Part shown: positions 9,075 through 17,000 of the stretch, piece by piece
How the letters are laid out: each line of letters starts with the position of its first letter
Position numbering within the stretch: the first letter of the stretch is position 1
Assembly: GCA_030669415.1 (NCBI GenBank)
Contig: DAOVDS010000005.1
Coordinates: forward strand, 1-36,320
Reading direction: 5' to 3'
DNA from: a bacterium
GTDB taxonomy: Bacteria; Planctomycetota; SKW154; DAOVDS01
DNA length: 36,320 nucleotides
Program-made: the position numbers and the translations under genes
The notes under the pieces: generated by a model
The model's database searches: none
Seen by the model: only the letters and a program-made list of their open reading frames with translations
What the model was told of the DNA's origin: nothing

Positions 9075-12000
9075 TTACGGTGTAAAGTATCCTTCGTCCC
9101 ATTGCACATAACCTTTGTCGCGGTCCATGAGGACCTCGCCGCTCCAGGAAGACATGCCGAATCCCGGCACGATGTTCCCTTCTATCTGGAACTGCTGTGT
9201 TTCGCCTATTTCAGGCTGGTTGAATACCGCCGGCAGCACAGGTACCGTGATGCTTGCAGAGAGGCCTGTCTGGGGTATGGGCTTGATAATCATCCAGAAA
9301 AAGGGGCGCGGATGAGCAAAGCCGCGTGTAAGACCTATCATGTAAACCCCACTCTTACCCTGCTCGCTGTTTGTCCATATCATATTCGTGGGCAAGCCGA
9401 CATTGGTCTGCATGTGAACGGGGTTTATCGGGTAAGGGATGTCCGGCAGGGTCGCGTCATACCTGCGGGGGTAGGAAGTTAGGTCGCGAAGGCTGATAGC
9501 CGATTCCCATTCCGTGCCATCCGGGTTCTGCCCGTCCGCCCTTAACCACAGCCCAAGAGCATCGATAGTGAAATTGGGAGGGTTGGCAAATGTGATACCA
9601 TAATGGTACAAAGTCGGGTCTATCGCATCTATTGCAGTTGACCCCTGGCCCAGCTTGACGAGCACCTGTTCAGACCATGAATTATCGGTCGAAAAGCCGT
9701 ATGGTTCAGCATTGACCCAATCCACTGTGGCGCCAGCCGTAAGGTTGCTCGGCAGCCGGATGTCACTTGGGTCTGTGCTGTGCCGGATGGGAGACAGGGG
9801 AGTTGTCGATGAAGTTGAGAAGTCAATTATCGGCGCCTGCAGGAAAGGCGGAGAACCGGCGGGATTCACCTGAAAATGGCCTGAGAAGTAGGCGTACTCG
9901 AACAGGTGATTGCCTGACTGGGGTCCGTAGAAACCGGTAACAGCAGCGTAGTCTTCCCGGTCGCTTGCTATCAGGGAATAGTTTTCCAGGCTCGGGCCGT
10001 CGAAAGGCGTGTTGGGGACCGTCTGGTCGTCCGAAAGACCGGAGGCGAAATCATCTTCGATGTTGAACCACTGCCCCCGGTAGTCGCTCACTTCTACCCA
10101 CCCGGAGTTGCCGGTCGGCAGGTTCATCACTTCGCCGTATAGAGTGAAGTTATTGCCATCCATATCATTTGGGTCAATAAGAGGTATCGTCGCATATGCA
10201 GACTGTACCTGGTCTATGGTCATGTAGGGATATCCGGTATAGCATATTGTTACCTTGGCAGGAACCGGAGGGTTGTTGAAGACTACCTGGCCATCGGCAT
10301 CGGTGAGCAGGTATCCGGTAGGGTCGTCGCCAAGGAAGACCACGACACCCTGAACCCCGACCTGGGTCCCGAAGTCAACTACCGTTACTGTCAGGGTGCC
10401 GCTCTGCTTGCCAGCGGCGCCGAAGACAGGCACGCGCCCCTGGGTGTCCTGGGGGCTCCACAGCCAGAATTCCCGCCACTCGCTCTCGAGCATGTACTGG
10501 GTTCCGAGCTCGAGTTCACTCAGGGCGAAGTCATCGTAGTTCAACGGGCCTGGGGTGTGGTTGGACTCAATGCGCCACACCAGCTTGATGGCGGGGTCTG
10601 CTGTCGGGTCGTCAGTGTACTCCAGTACCTTGAACGGGGCTGTGTTGGGGATTCTGGGCAGCGTTGCGGTGTGGATACCTCCCTGCCTGACGATTATCCA
10701 CTCTTCGTTGGTTTTCGTGTTCACTATTTCAAGGGTGTGTATTCCGAAGGTGTTTGAATCGGACCATTCGAAGGTCGGTATAAGCGAAGTGACAACACCG
10801 CCGGTGCCTGGTTTGTCCAGTACCGGCGTGTCAGGGAAGACGAAATCAGGCAGGTCGGTGTTATAGTCGAACTTCTTCATGCCTATTATCTTTCGGCCGT
10901 ACATGTCCCTCAGGTGCAGGAGCACCCAGTACTCATCGGAGGTGACGGCGAAATAGCCCGGCTGGATGGACGAGTAGGGGAAAGGTCCCCCGTATATCGC
11001 GGTGAGGGGGAACACGCCGTAGCCGCACATGAACCGGTCAACCTCAGCGCGGGTCCGGCCCATGATGAGACAGCCTTCACCGCCCCGCCATATCAGCCCG
11101 TCCGGCGGGTAGAAACCGCCGGGCAGTGTCACGTCACCCGAATCGACCCGAATTGCAGTGGGCGGTGTCAAAGGGAAACCGATGTCCTCAGTATAAGACA
11201 AGCCCCCGGTTAGTGGGCCGAGGTTGTCTCTCACGGCGAAGTTGCTGAAAGCGCCGCCCGTGTTGTCTATTGCGGAAAGCGTGTAGAACTTGTTGGGCTG
11301 CACCCGGACAGTGTAATCACCGTCAGTTATGTTGATGTCGGTGCCGGCCCAGTCCACAAGCTCGGACCCGTGGAGGAAACCACTCGTGGGCACCGGGCTT
11401 ACCGAACCCGATACAGTGCCGAACTGCGGGCTCTTTTTGTCGGAGAGAGGGATGCTGAGCCGTGCAGCATCGACGTCACAGATGGTGAACATGGGATAAC
11501 CCGGGCAGATGACGGTTACGGTCTGCGGGCCGGAAACGCCGTTGAACGTGACCTCGCCCTGCGGGTCGGTGCTGCTGACAGCCTCGGTGTTGTAGCCGCG
11601 CACGACCATTGCGCCGCTTACCGGCGTCAGGTCGCTTTCCAGGTACACTGAAACCTGAAGCGCGCCGCTTGCAGGCCCACCCCCCGCGCCGCCGCGGTGG
11701 ATGATGCTTTTTTGGATGTAAGTGGATTCGTTTCCGGCGTCGTCGCGTGCGTATATGTCAATGTCATTGCTGTCGGCGACCTTCAGGTCGTAGTCTATCC
11801 GGTATGTGCCGCTGCTGAGGCCGTTGTATGACTGGCTGGAGCTGCCGCCTTCCAGATACAGGTTGCAGTCGGAGTCCACGGTTATGCTCATCTCGAGCGT
11901 GCGCAGTTCGTAGTACTGGGGCAGTTGCGGCGGGGCGGCAATGCTGATAGCCGGCTCTGCTGTGTCCTTGTCTGCCGAGCCGGTTGTTATCTCGGAACAG

Positions 12001-13115
12001 GAATCTCCCCGCCAAATCATGGCCTCCAGCGTGATGGGGCCATCATTGAGGAGTGAGGCGTCGATTCCTGTTATAGTAATCTCGGACGGCGCGGGGATCG
12101 AGCTGACTTGCCTGTCGCCGTAAGTGTAGTTTGAACCATCCGAAAGAACTACAACGACCGAGTTCCCGAACTCCACGTTCGAGTTGAGGCCCACCTTCAC
12201 AGTGACGCTGCTTTCTGTGGCGATGTTTATCCAGTCTGCCGGGTTGCTAACACCTGCCGGAATCATCACATAGGTAGGTGTGATATCTATTGTATGGAAG
12301 GAGCTTGTGAAATCGCCGCCATCCAGATTATATCCATCCGTGGACTGAACACTGCCCAGGACGTGGACCTCGTAGTGGTCGCCGGCTACCAGGGCGTCGG
12401 TGGGGTCGAAGACAAACTCGCGAAAATCGGCATCCCAGGAGACACTGCCGTTAAGGGAAACGCCGGAACCCACATGGTAGATATAGAAGCTGGCGCTGGT
12501 TATCGTGGCCGTGTTCATGGGCTTGGAGAAAAGCACGCGAGCCTGGAGGTATGTCTGAAACGGTACTGTGGAACTATCCTGCGGCACTACGCTGACAATA
12601 TAGGGAGAGGATGTCGAGCTGCCTGCGGTCCTGAACGATGAGACGAAGTTGTTGATGACTTTGCCTGGCATCCCGCCCTGGCTGACGTTGTTTATCCTGA
12701 CCGTGATGTCTTCGTTGCCGGGATAAGCGCCGCTTGGAACGAATATCACCTTGGTGCTGTGGTCGTAGAAATAGAAGTTGCCACTGACGGGACCGAACGG
12801 GGAGCCAACCGCGAAGTTCGTACTGTGGATTGTAGACTGGTCTACGCAATGACTGAAGATAACAGTTATAGGCGCGTAAAGGTCCACTCCGTTTTCGCCG
12901 TCGAGGGGCTCGATTGACACAACCACGAAGGGTGGTTCCTCGTGGTCATCACCACCGCCACCCGCGCCGGCTGCAATTCCTGCCAGTGGTATAATCCCGA
13001 ACGGGCCGCAGCCGCCTGCGGCGGCAGAGCAGGAGAGCAGGAGACAGGTGAACAGTAGATATAAGAATCCTGCTCGACTGCGGTCACCTGTTCTACTGTT
13101 CAGCTTTTCTCTCAT
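9075..13115 (-). CDS. Large Ig-like/carboxypeptidase-regulatory-like lipoprotein
   Basis: A 1346-aa surface or periplasmic lipoprotein. The ATG at 13115 is preferred to the ORF-track start at 13241 because GGAGGA lies upstream of it and a TATAAT box is at 13149-13154. The extra N-terminus in the track is translated repeat R3. The signal peptide core FLYLLFTCLLLSC contains a lipobox. Two bacterial Ig-like (Big_5/SbsA type) domains follow (VVVSIEPLDGENGVDLYAPI and YIVSVVPQDSSTVPF), then further beta-sandwich stretches. Two carboxypeptidase-regulatory-like modules, GALQVSVYLESD and GTLTVTVVDFGT, end in the related phrases CPGYPMFTICDV and YTGYPYMTIDQV. No enzyme motif is seen; a structural or adhesive role is likely. 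Confidence 0.82.
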   Translation of the reverse strand: MREKLNSRTGDRSRAGFLYLLFTCLLLSCSAAAGGCGPFGIIPLAGIAAGAGGGGDDHEEPPFVVVSIEPLDGENGVDLYAPITVIFSHCVDQSTIHSTNFAVGSPFGPVSGNFYFYDHSTKVIFVPSGAYPGNEDITVRINNVSQGGMPGKVINNFVSSFRTAGSSTSSPYIVSVVPQDSSTVPFQTYLQARVLFSKPMNTATITSASFYIYHVGSGVSLNGSVSWDADFREFVFDPTDALVAGDHYEVHVLGSVQSTDGYNLDGGDFTSSFHTIDITPTYVMIPAGVSNPADWINIATESSVTVKVGLNSNVEFGNSVVVVLSDGSNYTYGDRQVSSIPAPSEITITGIDASLLNDGPITLEAMIWRGDSCSEITTGSADKDTAEPAISIAAPPQLPQYYELRTLEMSITVDSDCNLYLEGGSSSQSYNGLSSGTYRIDYDLKVADSNDIDIYARDDAGNESTYIQKSIIHRGGAGGGPASGALQVSVYLESDLTPVSGAMVVRGYNTEAVSSTDPQGEVTFNGVSGPQTVTVICPGYPMFTICDVDAARLSIPLSDKKSPQFGTVSGSVSPVPTSGFLHGSELVDWAGTDINITDGDYTVRVQPNKFYTLSAIDNTGGAFSNFAVRDNLGPLTGGLSYTEDIGFPLTPPTAIRVDSGDVTLPGGFYPPDGLIWRGGEGCLIMGRTRAEVDRFMCGYGVFPLTAIYGGPFPYSSIQPGYFAVTSDEYWVLLHLRDMYGRKIIGMKKFDYNTDLPDFVFPDTPVLDKPGTGGVVTSLIPTFEWSDSNTFGIHTLEIVNTKTNEEWIIVRQGGIHTATLPRIPNTAPFKVLEYTDDPTADPAIKLVWRIESNHTPGPLNYDDFALSELELGTQYMLESEWREFWLWSPQDTQGRVPVFGAAGKQSGTLTVTVVDFGTQVGVQGVVVFLGDDPTGYLLTDADGQVVFNNPPVPAKVTICYTGYPYMTIDQVQSAYATIPLIDPNDMDGNNFTLYGEVMNLPTGNSGWVEVSDYRGQWFNIEDDFASGLSDDQTVPNTPFDGPSLENYSLIASDREDYAAVTGFYGPQSGNHLFEYAYFSGHFQVNPAGSPPFLQAPIIDFSTSSTTPLSPIRHSTDPSDIRLPSNLTAGATVDWVNAEPYGFSTDNSWSEQVLVKLGQGSTAIDAIDPTLYHYGITFANPPNFTIDALGLWLRADGQNPDGTEWESAISLRDLTSYPRRYDATLPDIPYPINPVHMQTNVGLPTNMIWTNSEQGKSGVYMIGLTRGFAHPRPFFWMIIKPIPQTGLSASITVPVLPAVFNQPEIGETQQFQIEGNIVPGFGMSSWSGEVLMDRDKGYVQWDEGYFTP
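13026..13104. repeat. Inverted octamer array R4, inside the lipoprotein signal-peptide region
   Basis: On the plus strand, AGAGCAGG, AGAGCAGG, AGACAGGT and GAACAGTA run in steps of eight. After a short centre come CCTGCTCG, ACTGCGGT, CACCTGTT and CTACTGTT. The array shares TCCTGCTCSACTGCGGTC with array R5. It lies wholly within the first ~30 codons of the large lipoprotein gene and encodes its hydrophobic signal core. Confidence 0.75.
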
Positions 13116-13148
13116 TACTCGTCCTCCGTGCAAATCCCCACAAGGTAC

Positions 13149-13154
13149 ATTATA
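13149..13154 (-). promoter_or_regulatory. Candidate -10 box of the large lipoprotein gene
   Basis: TATAAT on the minus strand would start transcription near 13142, giving a leader of about 27 nt that contains CGGAGGACGAG before the ATG at 13115. The -35 position is poor (TCTCCC), so confidence is limited. Confidence 0.4.
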
Positions 13155-13193
13155 TACGACGAGTGTTGGCGGGGAGATATTCTCTCTTTGCAA

Positions 13194-13286
13194 AGAATAC
13201 AGTATACAGAAGGTCAGGATACAGGTTCCTGCATTCTGCATTCTGTGTTCTGTATTCTGTATCCTTCATTCTGTATTCTACATTCT
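13194..13286. repeat. Inverted heptamer array R3 (word GTATTCT)
   Basis: The right part at 13231-13286 is eight consecutive 7-mers: GCATTCT, GCATTCT, GTGTTCT, GTATTCT, GTATCCT, TCATTCT, GTATTCT, ACATTCT. The left part at 13194-13222 carries AGAATAC, AGTATAC, an 8-mer AGAAGGTC, and AGGATAC in the opposite sense. It shares CTTCATTCTGTATTCT with array R2. It begins 19 bases downstream of the kinase stop codon. Confidence 0.82.
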
Positions 13287-13288
13287 AT

Positions 13289-13308
13289 TAACCGCCGCAG
13301 GCGGGTTA
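13289..13308 (-). terminator. Hairpin overlapping the kinase stop codon
   Basis: TAACC-GCC and GGC-G-GGTTA pair around GCA with one bulged G. The outer bases include the TAA stop of the kinase gene at 13306-13308. No T-tract follows directly; array R3 does. A role in 3'-end protection or termination is inferred. Confidence 0.4.
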
Positions 13309-16300
13309 TTTCTCTCTTACACACCTGAAACCGATGCCCGCACCTTTCATGTCGGGGTCGGTCTGGTGGCGGAAAGAGACGCGGGCCGCCTGTGGGTCGT
13401 TCTCGTCGAACATTGAGCCGCCCCGAACCACATACTTCCCATCGTCCGAAGTGGTCCACTCAGCGACGTTGCCTGCCATGTCGTAGACCTCGAGCGGGCT
13501 TATGTCGGATTTGTTTGCGCCTGCCTTCACGGTCTTCCCGCCGCTGAGGTTCGCGTAGGAGCTGTCGAACTTGTTGCCCCACGGGTATGTGGATTTCTCG
13601 CCTTTCTCGGGGTCATAGGATGCGGCGTACTCCCATTCAGACTCGGTGGGCAGGCGGTAGGTCGCCCTTTCCTTCTTGGAGCGCCACTTGCAGTACTCAA
13701 GCGCATCCTTGCAGGTTACCCATGCCACAGGATGGTCGCCCTTGCCCCTGGGCACACGTCCGCCTCTCCAGTGGCGGGGTGCTTTGTAGCCCTTGTCTCG
13801 CACGAATTCCTCATACTGGGCGTTGGTCACCTCGGTTTTGTCCATGTAGAACGGCTTTATCTCGACCGACCTGGAGGGGTTCCTGTCTCGCGCATCGTTC
13901 GAGCCGATGGGAATTTTGCCCCCATCAATGAAGATGAGGTCCTTTTCGAGGAAACGCTCCTTGCGAATCTGCTTGGTTTTCTTCTTGCTCTCTGTGGCAA
14001 AGCTCGTGTTCTCGCTCTTCTCGTAATTCCTGGCAATCTCCAGCGCCTGGGTGTATTTACCCTCGTTACGGAGGTTGTCCACTCTCTTCATCTCGCTCCA
14101 GAAGTTCTTGTAGCTGCGTATTTCATCACGCAACTCGCGGGCCGGTTCTTTGATTTCAGGAGGATTCTCATCCCCAACATAGGAGCCTATTACCTCAAGG
14201 GCTTTGTCGTAATCACCTGAAATGCGCAGGTCTTTTGCCGATTTGAGCGCAGCCTTGAACTGCTCGCTTGCATATATCTTCCGGGCTGCTTCTATCTTCT
14301 CTATCTCGCCAGCCGCATCATCTCTAATCTCAGTCAGGTACTTCTGGCCAGTGAAAGGTATGTACCTGTCCCTGGCATCCTTGTAGTGGTTCTTGCTGAG
14401 AAGTCCCCGCGCCTCCGCTTGGGCAGTGCGGTAATCTGCCCACTGTCTTTCCTGCTCCGTCTTGCGCTGGTCGAGGATTGAATCAATCTCCGCCACGCGC
14501 TCCTGGGCCTTGTTTGCTATTTCGCTTACATCACTTGTGAGGAAGTCCTTGTAGACGTCCTTGGCATCGGTGAGCTTGTCCTGTTTTTTCAGTTCCTGGG
14601 CACGCTTGTCAGCTTCTTCAAACTCGGCCAGCTTGCGCTTATGGGTCTCGTCTGCTGATTCCATGGCTTTGAGCTTCTGGTCCGCCTCGCTTGCCACAGA
14701 GGCGAACTGCTCGTCCGGCTCCAGGTCTTTCATGGCGGTCGCTTCCTGCAGGGCTTTCTGGAGGTCTTCCTTCTTGCCGCTGGCCACCCACTCCTTTATT
14801 CGCTCCAGCGCCCGCTCGAGAATCAGTGCCCGCTCGATGTCAACCTTATCCTGCCAGGGGTCCTTGCCCCAGGTGGGGACGAAGTCCTTCCATTTCGCCA
14901 TTGCTTCTGAAAACTTGTCTTTGTCAGCCAGCTTGTTGGATTGCATCTTGGTGCGCTCGAACGCCAGTTGGGCCTGTTTTAGGTCGGTTGGGTCAGGCTG
15001 GGGATCGACCACTACCGGCCCTTCGCCGTTCTCCTTTTCCTTGGGGCCGCTCAGGAGCAGAAAGGCAAGCAGGCCCGCGACCACAACAACCAGCACAACT
15101 GCCGGGATGATTATTACCAGAGCGCTCTTCTTCTTTTTCGGGGGAGTCGGGGCCGCTTTCTTGCCCACCACCTCGGGGGCGGTCGCCTGGATGGTCGGGC
15201 CGATTTCATCATCTTCGATAATTATGAAATCACCGGTTGCTATTGTCCCATCTTCGAAGCCGGCCATTATCTTGTCAATATCTGCGATTGCCTCCTCGCA
15301 GCTCTGGTACCGCTGTTCCCGGTCGCGCGCCATCATCTTTCGCACGAACTGCGAGACAGCAGGATAAATGTCCTCCGAGAGGTTGCTCGGATCCACAAAC
15401 TCCTGCTGCAGATGCCCCTGCATTATCTGGTACGGGGTGGTGCCGTCGTAGGGCCTCTGACCGGTAAGCATATAGTAGATGGTGACTCCGAGCGAGTATA
15501 TGTCTGTGCGGTGGTCGATTATTTTGCCCTCGAACTGCTCCGGGGACATGTAGTGCGGCGTTCCCATAAGCATGGACTGGCTCATGCCGGTCAGGTCCTT
15601 CTCAATCTCGGTACTTTTTACAAGGCCGAAATCGGCGACCTTCACCACGTTGTCACTGGTGAGCATGATATTGTCCGGTTTGATGTCGCGGTGTATCATG
15701 TGGCGCTTGTGGGCGAACCCGAGCGCGTCTGCCGCATCGCGGATTACCCGCAGGGATTCCTTCTGGCCGAACTTGCCATCCCGGCTTATCTTTCTCTGGA
15801 TACTCTCGCCATCGATAAACTGCATCACGATGTAGTTGAAGCCTTCCGCCACGCCTGTGTCGTGTACGGCAACGATGTTCGTGTGCTCGAGCTGGGCCGC
15901 GGCCCGCGCCTCGCGCAGGAAGCGCTTGCGGTGAATCTCGCCCATAAGGGCGCTGGACATGACTTTTACCGCCACTACCTTGTTGAGCGTGATGTGCCTG
16001 GCCTTGTACACCGAGCCCATACCGCCCTCGCCCAGCTTCTGCAGGATTTCGCAGCCCCCTATCTCCGTGCCGACAAACCTGTCATCCATGCTCTGCTTGA
16101 CAGTCTGCGAATCCACTGCCGTGCCCTGGACTATCAGCGAGGAGACATCATCAGGAACGGAAAGCGGACCCCCGCAGTTCAGACAGGTGTACTCCTTGTT
16201 GGAATTGTATTCCCTGACATTGTACTGGTGCCCGCATTCAGCGCATTTGAGAATCCTCTTGCCCTGGGATTCCAGAATCTCCTTGGCCTGGGTAAGCGCC

Positions 16301-16677
16301 AGGGTGCCCCGCTCAACAAGTATCTGGCCGAGCCGTTCCTGCGCTGCGCCCTCTCCCTTTCGGGATTTCACCTCTATCGCATCCCAGATGTCTACGTTTT
16401 TCGCCAGACCCTTCTTAACCACAGCCTCGCCGAACTGTATCGAGCCAGGGTCCGACTCGTCCGGCACCATCTCGCCGACTGTGAGCCGGTACTCCTTGAG
16501 CATCTCGCCGAGCTGCGTATCGCCGAGATACCCCTTCTCCAGAAGGACCCGGGCCAGGGACACGGTCGGTGAAGACGAAGCCTTGAGCTTCTTACATTCC
16601 TCAAGCTGCTGGGCGGTGATGAGTTGCTTTTTCAGTGCGAGGTCGCCTACGTAATTCTCATCATACTCGTTGGCCAT
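13306..16677 (-). CDS. Membrane Ser/Thr protein kinase fused to an FGE-sulfatase (SUMF1-type) domain
   Basis: 1123 aa. Residues 1-140 carry two repeats like the N-terminal domain of GspE/MshE ATPases (LARVLLEKGYLGDTQL and LGQILVERGTLALTQA). Residues 145-168 form a zinc ribbon (CAEC...CLNC). The Hanks-type kinase spans about 205-470, with LGEGGMGSVYKA, Lys238, HRDIKPDN (Asp331), DFG at 349-351 and GTPHYMSPEQ, so all catalytic residues are present. A membrane segment at 519-543 is followed by about 350 residues of charged coiled coil. The C-terminus, about 905-1120, is an FGE-sulfatase domain (IPIGSNDAR, MDKTEVTNAQY, RLPTESEWEYAA, VYDMAGNVAEWT, GIGFRCV). An outside sensor/effector domain coupled to a cytosolic kinase is inferred. 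The ATG has AGGA ten bases upstream. Confidence 0.9.
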   Translation of the reverse strand: MANEYDENYVGDLALKKQLITAQQLEECKKLKASSSPTVSLARVLLEKGYLGDTQLGEMLKEYRLTVGEMVPDESDPGSIQFGEAVVKKGLAKNVDIWDAIEVKSRKGEGAAQERLGQILVERGTLALTQAKEILESQGKRILKCAECGHQYNVREYNSNKEYTCLNCGGPLSVPDDVSSLIVQGTAVDSQTVKQSMDDRFVGTEIGGCEILQKLGEGGMGSVYKARHITLNKVVAVKVMSSALMGEIHRKRFLREARAAAQLEHTNIVAVHDTGVAEGFNYIVMQFIDGESIQRKISRDGKFGQKESLRVIRDAADALGFAHKRHMIHRDIKPDNIMLTSDNVVKVADFGLVKSTEIEKDLTGMSQSMLMGTPHYMSPEQFEGKIIDHRTDIYSLGVTIYYMLTGQRPYDGTTPYQIMQGHLQQEFVDPSNLSEDIYPAVSQFVRKMMARDREQRYQSCEEAIADIDKIMAGFEDGTIATGDFIIIEDDEIGPTIQATAPEVVGKKAAPTPPKKKKSALVIIIPAVVLVVVVAGLLAFLLLSGPKEKENGEGPVVVDPQPDPTDLKQAQLAFERTKMQSNKLADKDKFSEAMAKWKDFVPTWGKDPWQDKVDIERALILERALERIKEWVASGKKEDLQKALQEATAMKDLEPDEQFASVASEADQKLKAMESADETHKRKLAEFEEADKRAQELKKQDKLTDAKDVYKDFLTSDVSEIANKAQERVAEIDSILDQRKTEQERQWADYRTAQAEARGLLSKNHYKDARDRYIPFTGQKYLTEIRDDAAGEIEKIEAARKIYASEQFKAALKSAKDLRISGDYDKALEVIGSYVGDENPPEIKEPARELRDEIRSYKNFWSEMKRVDNLRNEGKYTQALEIARNYEKSENTSFATESKKKTKQIRKERFLEKDLIFIDGGKIPIGSNDARDRNPSRSVEIKPFYMDKTEVTNAQYEEFVRDKGYKAPRHWRGGRVPRGKGDHPVAWVTCKDALEYCKWRSKKERATYRLPTESEWEYAASYDPEKGEKSTYPWGNKFDSSYANLSGGKTVKAGANKSDISPLEVYDMAGNVAEWTTSDDGKYVVRGGSMFDENDPQAARVSFRHQTDPDMKGAGIGFRCVREK

Positions 16678-17000
16678 GGGATCAAGTTCCTAAAAAAACC
16701 AGGCAAAAACTCTGCTGATAACCCGCGCGGTATTCGCCCTACGGCGAACCGCCGCCACAGATACAAACGCATAAGTTAATCTTGGCAACTGCTGTTGTCA
16801 AGGCATTTTTGGCCTCAACTCGGCCATACCGTTTGCTTTCCCGGCCAATGATTCACAGGTCTTGTGCAACATTGCGCACCACTTGTACGTCAGGTTAATT
16901 GGAGGGTCACCTGTTGACGCCGGCGCAACGCGGTGTTATACTTAGGCGAAATGCTCGCCGGTGTGGGGTCGAGCGGTTCTGTTTGCTCAGGAGGTCGTCT
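16678..17000. other. Divergent promoter region between kinase and zinc-ribbon/DUF1080-like genes
   Basis: No gene is seen except a possible 31-codon upstream ORF at 16951-17046 on the plus strand. A perfect TTGACA on the minus strand (16796-16801) is followed 17 nt later by a weak TAACTT and might serve the kinase. That would leave a leader of about 100 nt with a hairpin at 16728-16751 (CGG-TA-TTCGCC, loop CTAC, GGCGAA-CCG). The plus-strand promoter is listed separately. Confidence 0.4.
16914..16942 (+). promoter_or_regulatory. Sigma-70-type promoter of the zinc-ribbon/DUF1080-like gene
   Basis: TTGACG at 16914-16919, a 17-nt spacer, then TATACT at 16937-16942. A transcript would begin near 16949. 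This rules out the ORF-track start at 16899 and supports the TTG at 17001. Confidence 0.65.

Noticed and set aside
13116-13241. N-terminal extension of the large lipoprotein in the ORF track
   Set aside because: It is array R3 and the promoter read through in frame; the ATG at 13115 has a good ribosome-binding site and is followed by the signal peptide.
8949-13286. CRISPR array
   Set aside because: The repeated words are 7-8 nt and degenerate, in opposite orientations, with no unique spacers and no cas genes.
15412-16572. 386-aa plus-strand ORF
   Set aside because: Antisense of the kinase domain, whose motifs are unmistakable on the minus strand.
16899-17000. Longer start of the zinc-ribbon gene
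   Set aside because: It contains the -35 and -10 boxes of the gene's own promoter; the TTG at 17001 has AGGAGG at proper spacing.
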